Shown one piece after another: positions 1 through 6,025 of a stretch of 9,844 bases of DNA. This stretch comes from an uncultured Bacilli bacterium (GTDB lineage: Bacteria; Bacillota_I; Bacilli_A; RF39; UBA660). The DNA lies in NCBI GenBank assembly GCA_947587115.1, contig CANPXY010000042.1, positions 1-9,844 on the forward strand, written 5' to 3'. The notes below the pieces were generated by a model that worked only from the letters and a program-made list of their open reading frames with translations, had not been told where the DNA came from and did not search any database. The translations under genes were made by a program, and so were the position numbers. How positions within the stretch are numbered: the stretch's first letter is position 1; every line of letters begins with the position of its first letter.

Positions 1-190
1 CTTTAATCTTTGCTTCGTCTACTTCAATTGTCCCTGAGTTATATGTTTCATTTCCGTTATAGAGATTATTTTCCATCACAGGCAATAATAATTGTGGAAG
101 AAAGATTCCTAGAAATATAAAAATGAGGAAAAAGATGACAACGATCAAGACCAGAAGCTGGCGACTTAATTTTGAAGTGACATAGTTCAT
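1..190 (-). CDS. Sensor histidine kinase, N-terminal fragment (cut by window edge)
   Basis: Reading leftwards from an ATG at 190, an open frame of 63 codons runs off the window edge. It starts MNYVTSKLSRQLLVLIVV, followed by a long hydrophobic stretch (about residues 11-37) that is a clear membrane helix, then a polar, presumably extracytoplasmic segment. Its ATG overlaps the stop codon of the response regulator just upstream (ATGA arrangement), which is the usual translational coupling of a regulator and its kinase. I infer a two-component sensor kinase from this position and the N-terminal membrane anchor. No kinase motif (H-box, N-box, G-box) is inside the window, so the domain assignment is contextual and the signal sensed is unknown. 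Confidence 0.7.
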   Translation of the reverse strand, partial: MNYVTSKLSRQLLVLIVVIFFLIFIFLGIFLPQLLLPVMENNLYNGNETYNSGTIEVDEAKIK

Positions 191-846
191 GATAGACGAT
201 ACCCATAGCCATAGATGGTCGTAATTTTTAATCTAGGCATTTTTTTACGTAGACGTCGAACCAAATCATCAACTGCTCGATCACTTCCAAAATAATCTTC
301 TCCCCAGACATGATCCAAGATTTCTTCTCTCGAAAAAGTTTTATTGAGATTTTGTAAAAACAACAACAATAGATCAAACTCTAAGGTAGTCAGTTGAAGC
401 TCTTTGTCTTTTGCATAAAGAACCCGCTTATCGATATCGACCGTATAGTCATCATACGAAAGCGTCGTCTTCGTCGATGTTTGATACACCCGCTTCATAA
501 TATTATTGACGCGCAATACCAACTCTTTAGGAGAATAAGGTTTAACGACATAGTCGTCACTTCCAAGTTCTAACCCGATAATTTTATCGAGATCTTGGTC
601 TCTTGCAGAAGTAAAAATGACGGGAACATTTTGATCGACCATGCGAATTGCTTTAATAATATCATAGCCATTGACATCGTCTTGAAGCATAATATCTAAG
701 ATCCACAAATCAACCGGCTGGCCAATATAATGAAGAGCATCACTTCCTTTAGTAAATGTTACCACCTGATAGTGCGCATTCTCTAAATAGGTCTTGACGA
801 GGTTAGAAAGATCCACTTCATCCTCAACTAAACAAATTGTATACAT
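187..846 (-). CDS. OmpR/PhoB-family response regulator
   Basis: A DNA-binding response regulator, presumably phosphorylated by the kinase encoded just downstream. Residues are numbered from the GTG at 855. The receiver domain (about 5-120) has the acidic pair E11/D12, phosphoacceptor D54 (in WILDIML), the switch serine S83 (FTSAR) and K105 (VVKPYSPKE). The winged-helix DNA-binding domain (about 130-222) ends in the typical GYGYRLS. The domain contains TTLEFDLLLL and SREEILDHVWG, as in OmpR/PhoB proteins. A GTG at 855 and three ATGs at 852, 849 and 846 are in frame. The ribosome site AGGTG (857-853) overlaps the GTG and is best spaced for the ATG at 846, so I use 846. A stop codon lies in frame directly upstream of the GTG. 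Target genes cannot be told from the window. Confidence 0.93.
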   Translation of the reverse strand: MYTICLVEDEVDLSNLVKTYLENAHYQVVTFTKGSDALHYIGQPVDLWILDIMLQDDVNGYDIIKAIRMVDQNVPVIFTSARDQDLDKIIGLELGSDDYVVKPYSPKELVLRVNNIMKRVYQTSTKTTLSYDDYTVDIDKRVLYAKDKELQLTTLEFDLLLLFLQNLNKTFSREEILDHVWGEDYFGSDRAVDDLVRRLRKKMPRLKITTIYGYGYRLS

Positions 847-918
847 CATCATCACCTACCAATAGTATAGCATATTTTTCTTAATCCCGTTTCTCTTTAT
901 CACCTCCGATAAGTTCAT

Positions 919-948
919 TTTATAAAATAAATATAGCAAAATTATCAA
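919..948 (-). promoter_or_regulatory. Putative sigma-A promoter of the response regulator/kinase operon
   Basis: On the minus strand TTGATA (948-943) is followed after 18 bases by TATAAA (924-919). It lies between the murC terminator and the regulator, giving a leader of about 65 bases. A second box, TGCTATACT (872-864), looks like an extended -10 but would leave almost no leader. Confidence 0.5.
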
Positions 949-972
949 ACGTTTATGGGAAATTGTGGGAAA

Positions 973-1003
973 GAAAAAGTTTAGATTTCCTCTAAACTTT
1001 TTC
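973..1003 (-). terminator. Rho-independent terminator of murC
   Basis: A perfect 13-bp inverted repeat (973-985 with 991-1003) has a 5-base loop. It starts 12 bases past the murC stop codon and reads as hairpin plus T-rich tail on the minus strand. It separates murC from the two-component operon. Confidence 0.8.
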
Positions 1004-1014
1004 AATGATATTTC

Positions 1015-2319
1015 CTACTGCATCATTTCTTTATAACGTTCGATCAAATGTGCAACCGAAGCACAACTAAAGAAACAAATGACTGTATTTTGATAATCTT
1101 TCAATAACGAGATGGTATCTTCACTAATGAGCTTTCCATTTGGAATTTGGTCTAAAATCATCGAAGAGGTAACCCCCGGAAAATCGCTCTGTTTTTCCCT
1201 GTTGGCATCAATTTCAGTCATGTACACATCATCTGCCACCTGTAAAGCTTTGACAAAGTCATCCGTCATTTCTACCGTTCGAGAATAAGTATTTGGCTTA
1301 AAAACAACAACTAATCTCTTATCTGGATACTTCTGTCTAGCAGCCTCAAGCGTCACCTTGATCTCCGTTGGATGATGCGCATAATCATCGATGAGAATGT
1401 TTGTTCCAACTTGCTCTTCTTTAAAACGTCTCCTGGCATTGACAAAAGTCAATAACAACTCATGGATCTTATCACTCGAAATTCCTTGTAAGTGACAGAT
1501 GCCGATACAAGCAAGCGTATCTAAAACCATATGAAGCCCAAATAATGGCAACTGAAAATGTCCAAAAAGCTTTTGATCGATCCATACATCAAAACTGCTA
1601 CCCTTCTCATCAAAAGAGACATTCTTAGCAACAATATCATTGTCTTCCTTTAACCCATAGTAGAGTACATCTTTTTCAAAATGAATCTTCCGTATATTTT
1701 GATCGTCTCCACAAGCAACGATGCCTTTGGTGGCCTTATTCGCAAAAATTTCAAAATGATGAATGATATCATCAAGTCCGTTGTAACACTCCGTATGTTC
1801 AAGTTCAATATTGGTAATAACTGCATAGGTTGGACTATAGGCCATAAAATGTTTTTGAAATTCACAAGATTCTAAGACAAAAAGTTGATTTTTCTTATCA
1901 GCATATCCAGTTCCATCGCCAATAAAATAATTACATCCCATCGTATGGCTCAAGATATGAGCAATTAAAGAGCTCGTCGTCGTCTTCCCATGCGTTCCCG
2001 CTACACAGATGGTAGCAAATTGCCGAGTTAAATCGCCTAAAAGATCATGGTAAGATTGAATTTTCAAGCCCAACTCCTGGACCCGAACGATCTCTTTATG
2101 ATCAGGTGCAAAGGCCGCAGAATAAGTCACAATCGTCTCTGGATCAATCGAATGACTTTGATCATAGTAAATAGGAATATTGCGTTCATCAAGTCCATCC
2201 TGAGTAAATTTATAGTCCCGAACATCATCATATCCAGATACTTCATTCCCTAAATCATATAGAATTTGAGCTAAGGTGCTCATTCCTGACCCTTTGATTC
2301 CAATACAATAATACTTCAT
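1015..2319 (-). CDS. murC: UDP-N-acetylmuramate--L-alanine ligase (MurC family)
   Basis: Cytoplasmic Mur ligase that uses ATP to join L-alanine to UDP-MurNAc, the first amino acid of the peptidoglycan stem peptide. It has the usual three-domain order. An N-terminal Rossmann segment begins YYCIGIKGSGMSTLAQ (about 3-18), the ATP-binding loop AGTHGKTTTSS is at 107-117, and the central metal/substrate region holds LESCEFQKHF (149-158) and TNIELEH (169-175). The C-terminal MurC signature DDYAHHPTEI (311-320) is followed by FKPNTYSRT. The length of 434 aa is normal. Oddities: the usual G-x-H-N-x-x-N motif reads GLHMVLD (261-267), and the C-terminal GAGD-type motif is replaced by FFSCASVAHL. A divergent or paralogous MurC is therefore possible. 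It starts at an ATG with AGAGGGA about 7 bases upstream. It stands alone, with its own promoter and terminator. Confidence 0.88.
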   Translation of the reverse strand: MKYYCIGIKGSGMSTLAQILYDLGNEVSGYDDVRDYKFTQDGLDERNIPIYYDQSHSIDPETIVTYSAAFAPDHKEIVRVQELGLKIQSYHDLLGDLTRQFATICVAGTHGKTTTSSLIAHILSHTMGCNYFIGDGTGYADKKNQLFVLESCEFQKHFMAYSPTYAVITNIELEHTECYNGLDDIIHHFEIFANKATKGIVACGDDQNIRKIHFEKDVLYYGLKEDNDIVAKNVSFDEKGSSFDVWIDQKLFGHFQLPLFGLHMVLDTLACIGICHLQGISSDKIHELLLTFVNARRRFKEEQVGTNILIDDYAHHPTEIKVTLEAARQKYPDKRLVVVFKPNTYSRTVEMTDDFVKALQVADDVYMTEIDANREKQSDFPGVTSSMILDQIPNGKLISEDTISLLKDYQNTVICFFSCASVAHLIERYKEMMQ

Positions 2320-2342
2320 CTTTGTTCCCTCTTTCTATAATT

Positions 2343-2371
2343 ATTATAAACTATTGCCAAAATAATGTAAA
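2343..2371 (-). promoter_or_regulatory. Sigma-A promoter of murC
   Basis: Minus-strand TTTACA (2371-2366), a 17-base spacer and a perfect TATAAT (2348-2343) lie 24 bases before the murC start codon. Predicted leader length is about 17 bases, enough for the AGAGGGA ribosome site. Confidence 0.75.
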
Positions 2372-2432
2372 TATTCATCATCCATCTCAAAAAAGAACAG
2401 CGTCATCTATCCAAATTCTTATGACAAAAGAA

Positions 2433-2454
2433 AAAAAGAGAAAATCCTCTTTTT
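2433..2454 (-). terminator. Rho-independent terminator overlapping the zinc-ribbon gene stop
   Basis: An 8-bp stem (2433-2440 with 2447-2454) has a 6-base loop and leads into a long T tract on the minus strand. The upstream arm overlaps the TAA stop codon of the zinc-ribbon gene. The stem is mostly A-T, so it may be weak. Confidence 0.6.
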
Positions 2455-2635
2455 AAAATTGAACAGGCTCTTGCGCAGCTTTTTTCTCTTGCTTTTTCTT
2501 ATCACGACAAGCTTTACATCTCTTTGGTTCGTTCGTAAAGCCTTTTTCAGCATAGAATTCTTGTTCACCTTTAGTAAAAACAAATTCTGCACCACAGTCG
2601 ACACATTTGATTGTCTTATCTTGATATTCGGCCAT
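2453..2635 (-). CDS. Small zinc-ribbon protein
   Basis: A 60-residue cytoplasmic protein with two cysteine pairs, C11-x-x-C14 and C40-x-x-C43, which would bind one zinc ion. Between them lies the conserved-looking block AEFVFTKGEQEFYAEKGF. The tail is rich in lysine and glutamate. It matches what I know of the family of small "probable zinc-ribbon" proteins common in Bacillota, whose biochemical role is not established. A strong ribosome site AAGGAGGGG precedes the ATG by about 6 bases, so it is well translated. It is a single-gene unit, divergent from the radical SAM gene. I did not find a convincing promoter for it. Confidence 0.85.
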   Translation of the reverse strand: MAEYQDKTIKCVDCGAEFVFTKGEQEFYAEKGFTNEPKRCKACRDKKKQEKKAAQEPVQF

Positions 2636-2784
2636 CTTTTCCCCTCCTTAATAACAATTTGGACTTATCGTTCTTACTGGTTATCAAATCCACATTAAGA
2701 AAGAGATACTAGAGAAATATAAGTTCCAGTGACTACTCACATTAAAGAGTATACCAAAACGAATAAAAATATGCAACAAAGTGT

Positions 2785-2814
2785 TTGATAGATTTTCCAA
2801 AATCATATTATAAT
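2785..2814 (+). promoter_or_regulatory. Sigma-A promoter of the radical SAM gene
   Basis: TTGATA (2785-2790), an 18-base spacer and TATAAT (2809-2814). Transcription would start near 2821, leaving a very short leader that just covers the AGAAGG ribosome site. Confidence 0.7.
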
Positions 2815-2836
2815 AGAAAAAGAAAGAAGGATGCCC

Positions 2837-3739
2837 ATGGACGTATTAGATTGCTGTACACTATGTCCAAGAAATTGCAAAGTAAATCGCAATCAAGGAC
2901 AAATTGGCTATTGTGGCGCGACCAATCATTTAAAGGTAGCGCGTGCTGCGCTACACTTTTGGGAAGAGCCCTCGATTTCGGGAACCAATGGCAGTGGAGC
3001 TGTCTTTTTCTCTCACTGTTCGATGAAATGCATCTATTGTCAAAACTATGAGATCAGTAGCCAAGCGTTCGGCCAAGAGATCCGTGTAGAAGACCTTGCA
3101 AATATCTTTTTAAAACTTCAACAACAGAAGGCACACAACATCAATCTTGTCACTCCTACTCATTTTGTACCCCTCATCAGCGAAGCCATCAAAAAAGCCA
3201 AAAAACAAGGCCTCACCATTCCCATCATCTATAATTCAAGTGGCTATGAAAAAAAAGAAACCATCGAATCACTAAAAGGCTTGATCGATATCTATCTACC
3301 CGATTTCAAATACTTTGAAGACGATTTAGCAATCAAGTATTCAAGTGCTCCAAAATATTTTACCTATGCTTTAGAAAGTTTAGATGCAATGATCCGTCAA
3401 GTAGGCCCTCCGAAGTTTGACCAAGATGGTCTATTAAAAAAAGGCGTCATCGTGCGCCACCTATTATTGCCAAATCATCTTGATGATTCCAAAAAAATAA
3501 TTCATAAACTATACACGACTTACCATGATAAGATCCTGTTCAGTATTATGAATCAATATACTCCCCTAACAAGTCAACTCCAAAAGTTTCCGGAGTTAGA
3601 CCAAACCGTGAGTAATAAAGAATATGAAGAATTAGTAGAATATGCCATGGATCTTGGTATCGAACACGGATATATTCAAGAAGGAGAAACGCAAAAAGAA
3701 AGCTTTATTCCCCCTTTCAACTTAGAAGGAATTCGCTAG
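2837..3739 (+). CDS. PflX-type radical SAM protein (COG1313-like)
   Basis: An iron-sulfur enzyme of the radical SAM superfamily, related to pyruvate-formate-lyase activating enzymes; the substrate is unknown. Residues are numbered from the upstream ATG at 2831. The N-terminus has the cysteine-rich block CCTLCPRNCKVNR (C8, C9, C12, C16) and GYCGA (C28), typical of PflX proteins and likely to bind an extra metal or cluster. The radical SAM motif C63-x3-C67-x-x-C70 (CSMKCIYCQN) binds the 4Fe-4S cluster that cleaves S-adenosylmethionine. Further blocks are NLVTPTHF, IYNSSGYE, IDIYLPDFKYF and RHLLLPNH, all usual for this family. I choose the second ATG at 2837 because the AAGGA ribosome site lies directly against the first ATG but 5 bases before the second. 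This gives 300 aa. The stop overlaps the convergent gene. Confidence 0.85.
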   Translation: MDVLDCCTLCPRNCKVNRNQGQIGYCGATNHLKVARAALHFWEEPSISGTNGSGAVFFSHCSMKCIYCQNYEISSQAFGQEIRVEDLANIFLKLQQQKAHNINLVTPTHFVPLISEAIKKAKKQGLTIPIIYNSSGYEKKETIESLKGLIDIYLPDFKYFEDDLAIKYSSAPKYFTYALESLDAMIRQVGPPKFDQDGLLKKGVIVRHLLLPNHLDDSKKIIHKLYTTYHDKILFSIMNQYTPLTSQLQKFPELDQTVSNKEYEELVEYAMDLGIEHGYIQEGETQKESFIPPFNLEGIR

Positions 3740-4452
3740 CTTTTTGTTTTTTCTTGGTCTACTTTTATTGTATTTTGCAATAGTACATCATGTTCTGGAA
3801 TTTTTGAAGCAAGAGGAATAGAACTGATAAACGATGAGCCATTGTGGAAAACTTGGAACGTTTCCAAGTCATCTGGTAGACGTTCGATCGTCCAATCATC
3901 AATATCAGGCGTTTCCATATCTTGCTCCGAAGTTATAACCGTCTGGTCATGACGAGACTTTTCAATAACCAAGTCATCTTCGACAAGAAACTTTTGCGTC
4001 GTATAGACTACTGTATCATGATTCGTGACTTGAGAAGCATCTTGTAAAGTCATATGCGTCGTCTTCGTCTTGCTTGAACGAACAAATCCTTCATCGGATT
4101 TTCGAAATTTTATAGAGGTCTCTTTCAAAATGCTTTCACAATCCAATTCCTCTTGGACCTGTTCTTCCACTTCTACAGAATCTTCTAAAATAACCATTGT
4201 TCGACTAAAGCGGGATCCCTTTTCTAAAAGTTCTAAACTATAGTGTGCATCCCTTGAAGTAGAAGATGAATTTCGTTTCGCAGCGGTCAAGCGATAAGAA
4301 GTTCCAAACTCATCATCATAAGCAACTACAAAAGTACTTCCACATTGATAATCGGTCGTCCGCAAACGTTCAGGAAATTTTTCGAAATATTCGTTGATTT
4401 GAGATTTACAATCTTGCTCCAACAAAAACATAGGATGAATCTCGTTTAACAT
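3736..4452 (-). CDS. Hypothetical acidic protein
   Basis: I do not recognise this 238-residue protein. It has no signal peptide or membrane helix, three scattered cysteines (15, 37, 105), and many Glu, Asp, Ser and Thr residues. Blocks such as EDSVEVEEQVQEELD (90-104) are strongly acidic. Much of residues 80-175 alternates polar and hydrophobic residues, as in beta strands. It has a good start: AGAGGTGAT about 5 bases before the ATG. An extended -10 promoter lies just upstream, so it is a real gene. It converges on the radical SAM gene, sharing CTAG for both stop codons, with no terminator visible between them. Its neighbour on the other side is the spore coat operon, but nothing in the protein itself points to sporulation. 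Confidence 0.75.
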   Translation of the reverse strand: MLNEIHPMFLLEQDCKSQINEYFEKFPERLRTTDYQCGSTFVVAYDDEFGTSYRLTAAKRNSSSTSRDAHYSLELLEKGSRFSRTMVILEDSVEVEEQVQEELDCESILKETSIKFRKSDEGFVRSSKTKTTHMTLQDASQVTNHDTVVYTTQKFLVEDDLVIEKSRHDQTVITSEQDMETPDIDDWTIERLPDDLETFQVFHNGSSFISSIPLASKIPEHDVLLQNTIKVDQEKTKS

Positions 4453-4475
4453 GTTATCACCTCTTTAGTACTGTC

Positions 4476-4484
4476 ATTATAACA
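4476..4484 (-). promoter_or_regulatory. Extended -10 promoter of the acidic-protein gene
   Basis: Minus-strand TGT followed by a perfect TATAAT (4481-4476), 23 bases before the start codon. No good -35 is visible at 16-18 bases upstream, which fits an extended -10 promoter. Confidence 0.55.
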
Positions 4485-4669
4485 TGGATTCAATCAAAAG
4501 AAAAGAAGCCCTTAAGGTTTCAGTGAAAGATGGATATCATTTCAGAGGAAGATTCATTTGTTATACCTGTATAAAGATTACTGTCAAATCACTTCGCAAC
4601 TAAAATTCCATTTTACAGCTATAGTTTACGATGATTGGTGGTTTTTATACAAGACAGAAAGATTGATCG

Positions 4670-4699
4670 CATAATATACAATATAGGTATTCATAACGC
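4670..4699 (+). promoter_or_regulatory. Candidate sporulation-type promoter of the coat operon
   Basis: Two possibilities overlap. CATAATATA (4670-4678) fits the sigma-K -10 pattern CATAnnnTA but has no well-placed -35. AATATA (4673-4678), 13 bases and CATAACGC (4692-4699) resemble the sigma-E layout and the promoter pair seen at 5960-6005. No sigma-A promoter of similar quality is seen. This is pattern matching only. Confidence 0.3.
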
Positions 4700-4756
4700 A
4701 CCAAGGAATCTTTTTAGAATATCTTATATTAGATAATAGATAAAGGGGTGGATAAT

Positions 4757-5173
4757 ATGTCAAATAATGAAGATTGCTGCTTTGCAAAGATCTTAAAAGT
4801 AATCGATGTCCTACAAAGAAATGCTGAAAAAATAGACGATATCGATAACACATGTACGCGACCTTTTCTAGGAGGTTGTCCAAATCTATCTGTTTTCAAT
4901 ACGAGACCTGTTACTTTTTACACAGGACAGAACACACTTTATACAATCAACTATCAAAGTGAAGAAAACGGTGTCCCAACCGTTGCCAGCAGTAGTGTCT
5001 TTCGGGTTGAAAACGTAGAAGGATGTTGCTGTACATGTCAGATTTTAGCACCAAACCCAGATACAACTGATCCAAATCGTCCATATATCGCTACAGGTCA
5101 ATTTGCAACGATCAACTTAAGATGTGTCTGCGTCATTCAGTGTTTACCTGATGTAGTCGTTGATTGCTTATAA
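4757..5173 (+). CDS. Spore coat protein, CotY/CotZ family (first of tandem pair)
   Basis: A structural protein of the outer spore coat or exosporium. It has 138 residues and 12 cysteines, including the cluster C90-C91-C92-x-C94 and C123-x-C125-x3-C129. The blocks SSVFRVENVEGCCCTCQILAPN and TINLRCVCVIQCLPD match the CotY/CotZ/ExsY pattern I know from Bacillus. In that family, related proteins self-assemble into disulfide-linked crystalline sheets on the spore. There is no signal peptide, as expected for a mother-cell cytoplasmic product. I start at the ATG at 4757, which has AGGGGTG about 7 bases upstream; an in-frame GTG at 4748 lies inside that ribosome site and is rejected. It forms an operon with the next gene, 16 bases downstream. 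Confidence 0.85.
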   Translation: MSNNEDCCFAKILKVIDVLQRNAEKIDDIDNTCTRPFLGGCPNLSVFNTRPVTFYTGQNTLYTINYQSEENGVPTVASSSVFRVENVEGCCCTCQILAPNPDTTDPNRPYIATGQFATINLRCVCVIQCLPDVVVDCL

Positions 5174-5189
5174 GAAAGGAGGGTTTTCT

Positions 5190-5612
5190 ATGTGTAATAA
5201 CGATATGACTTCCAACACCAACTGTGCTTGTCTTGCCAATATTCTACAAGTGATCTTAAAGTTACAGTGCAAAGGAGAAAAAGCTCCAGAATTTAACGGT
5301 TGTGACAAACCATTCTTGGGACCTTGCCCTTCCGTTACTTGTTTCAATACAAGACCAGTAAACTTCTATTCTTGCAGTACTGGTGAAATTTGGACGCTTC
5401 CATATACCTTAAATGGTGCAACGGGAACTTCCAGTGTCTTTCGTGTAGAAAATTTAGATGACTGCTGCTGTACTTGTCGAATTCTTGCTCCAAACACAGA
5501 TCCTACAGAAGTAAATAGTCCTTATGTTGCTACAGATTCATTCTTCACGATCAACCTTAATTGTGTTGGCGCCTTAAAATGTTTACAAGATACTTATGTT
5601 CCATGTATTTAA
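5190..5612 (+). CDS. Spore coat protein, CotY/CotZ family (second of tandem pair)
   Basis: A paralogue of the preceding gene: 140 residues and 15 cysteines. Shared landmarks are PFLGPCP near residue 41, FNTRPVNFY (52-60), SSVFRVENLDDCCCTCRILAPN (81-102) and TINLNCVGALKCLQD (120-134). The two proteins align along their whole length, so the pair arose by tandem duplication. It probably co-assembles with its partner in a cysteine-linked coat or exosporium layer, as ExsY/CotY do in the Bacillus cereus group (known family behaviour, inferred here). The start is the ATG at 5190, with AAAGGAGGG 6 bases before it. An upstream in-frame TTG overlapping the previous gene has no ribosome site. The operon ends at the terminator directly after the stop codon. 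Confidence 0.87.
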   Translation: MCNNDMTSNTNCACLANILQVILKLQCKGEKAPEFNGCDKPFLGPCPSVTCFNTRPVNFYSCSTGEIWTLPYTLNGATGTSSVFRVENLDDCCCTCRILAPNTDPTEVNSPYVATDSFFTINLNCVGALKCLQDTYVPCI

Positions 5613-5632
5613 AAAGACCTTAACGGTCTTTT
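5612..5632. terminator. Bidirectional terminator between the coat operon and a convergent gene
   Basis: AAAAGACC (5612-5619) and GGTCTTTT (5625-5632) form an 8-bp stem with a 5-base loop. T runs follow on both strands. The coat gene's TAA (5610-5612) touches the left arm, and the opposing gene's TAA (5622-5620) lies in the loop. Confidence 0.85.
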
Positions 5633-5940
5633 CTTTTGATGGAAATAATTTCCGAAACATTAATCACATCATTGTCGAGGGTTATAATCGTATTTCTGAC
5701 CTTTCCTGCAATCCTAGTATCCAATCTTTTGGTCGGGGTCACAATCTCTACGGGAATATTAAAGATATGTCCTGTTCCTTGAAAAAGTTCTTCTAAGACT
5801 TCTTCTACACTCTGTTCTTTATGAATCTTCAGTTCTTTCGACATCGGTGTAGCTGTGGAAGCGGAATAGAACACTTTCGCATTGTTGTCAATTTTATGAG
5901 AAAATGACGATTGATAAATTTTAGGTAATTTCTTTTGCAT
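5620..5940 (-). CDS. Small hypothetical protein, possibly spore-associated
   Basis: A 106-residue protein with no signal peptide and no membrane helix. The N-terminal 40 residues are basic and look disordered. From about residue 54 it reads FQGTGHIFNIPVEIVTP, then DTRIAGKVRNTIITLDNDVINVSEIISI, a pattern of short beta strands (G-x-V / I-T-L / I-x-x-I-I-S-I) resembling Sm-like or DUF2642-type small barrels often found near coat genes. That likeness is only an impression. The start is the ATG at 5940, with AAGGAGGAAT 6 bases upstream; a longer in-frame reading to 6027 has no ribosome site. A CATACAAT box, like the sigma-E -10 consensus, lies 20 bases before the start. Together with its place between coat genes and a SEDS gene this suggests a sporulation role. 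Confidence 0.72.
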   Translation of the reverse strand: MQKKLPKIYQSSFSHKIDNNAKVFYSASTATPMSKELKIHKEQSVEEVLEELFQGTGHIFNIPVEIVTPTKRLDTRIAGKVRNTIITLDNDVINVSEIISIKRKDR

Positions 5941-5959
5941 GCGATTCCTCCTTATTAAT

Positions 5960-6005
5960 ATTGTATGAACACACTTATAAATATTGCCAAAAAATAACAT
6001 ACTAA
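5960..6005. promoter_or_regulatory. Symmetric divergent promoter pair with sporulation-like -10 boxes
   Basis: The palindrome AATATT (5980-5985) is centred between two -10-like boxes. On the minus strand CATACAAT (5967-5960) lies 12 bases away; on the plus strand CATACTAA (5998-6005) also lies 12 bases away. CATACAAT equals the sigma-E -10 consensus and CATACTA the sigma-G/F one as known from Bacillus subtilis. The spacing is about 2 bases shorter than the sigma-E spacing I recall, so the sigma factor is uncertain. No sigma-A promoter is seen for either gene. Confidence 0.45.
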
Positions 6006-6025
6006 ATTTAAGAGGAGGAAAGCAC

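Larger units (their letters stand above)
4453..4756. other. Gene-free stretch upstream of the coat operon
   Basis: About 304 bases between the divergent acidic-protein gene and the first coat gene. It holds the extended -10 promoter of the leftward gene and candidate sporulation-type promoter boxes near 4670-4699 for the rightward operon. I see no credible small ORF with a ribosome site, no RNA gene and no clear hairpin. Confidence 0.6.

Noticed and set aside
856..890. Five-codon leader peptide before the response regulator
   Set aside because: The ATG has no ribosome site at proper distance, so a leader peptide cannot be supported.
1681..1875. Plus-strand open frame inside murC, and similar frames at 1650-1865 and 2047-2253
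   Set aside because: No ribosome sites, no family likeness, wholly covered by the clear murC frame.
2419..2698. Open frames on both strands overlapping the zinc-ribbon gene
   Set aside because: The zinc-ribbon frame has the cysteine pairs and a strong ribosome site; the others are low-complexity shadows.
2785..3051. Plus-strand frame overlapping the start of the radical SAM gene
   Set aside because: Begins inside the promoter, has no ribosome site and lies in a different frame from the conserved cysteine motifs.
4626..4883. Minus-strand frame of 85 codons across the coat operon start
   Set aside because: No ribosome site; antisense to a well-supported coat gene.
5596..5796. Plus-strand frame starting at the end of the second coat gene
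   Set aside because: Crosses a terminator and is antisense to the 106-aa gene.
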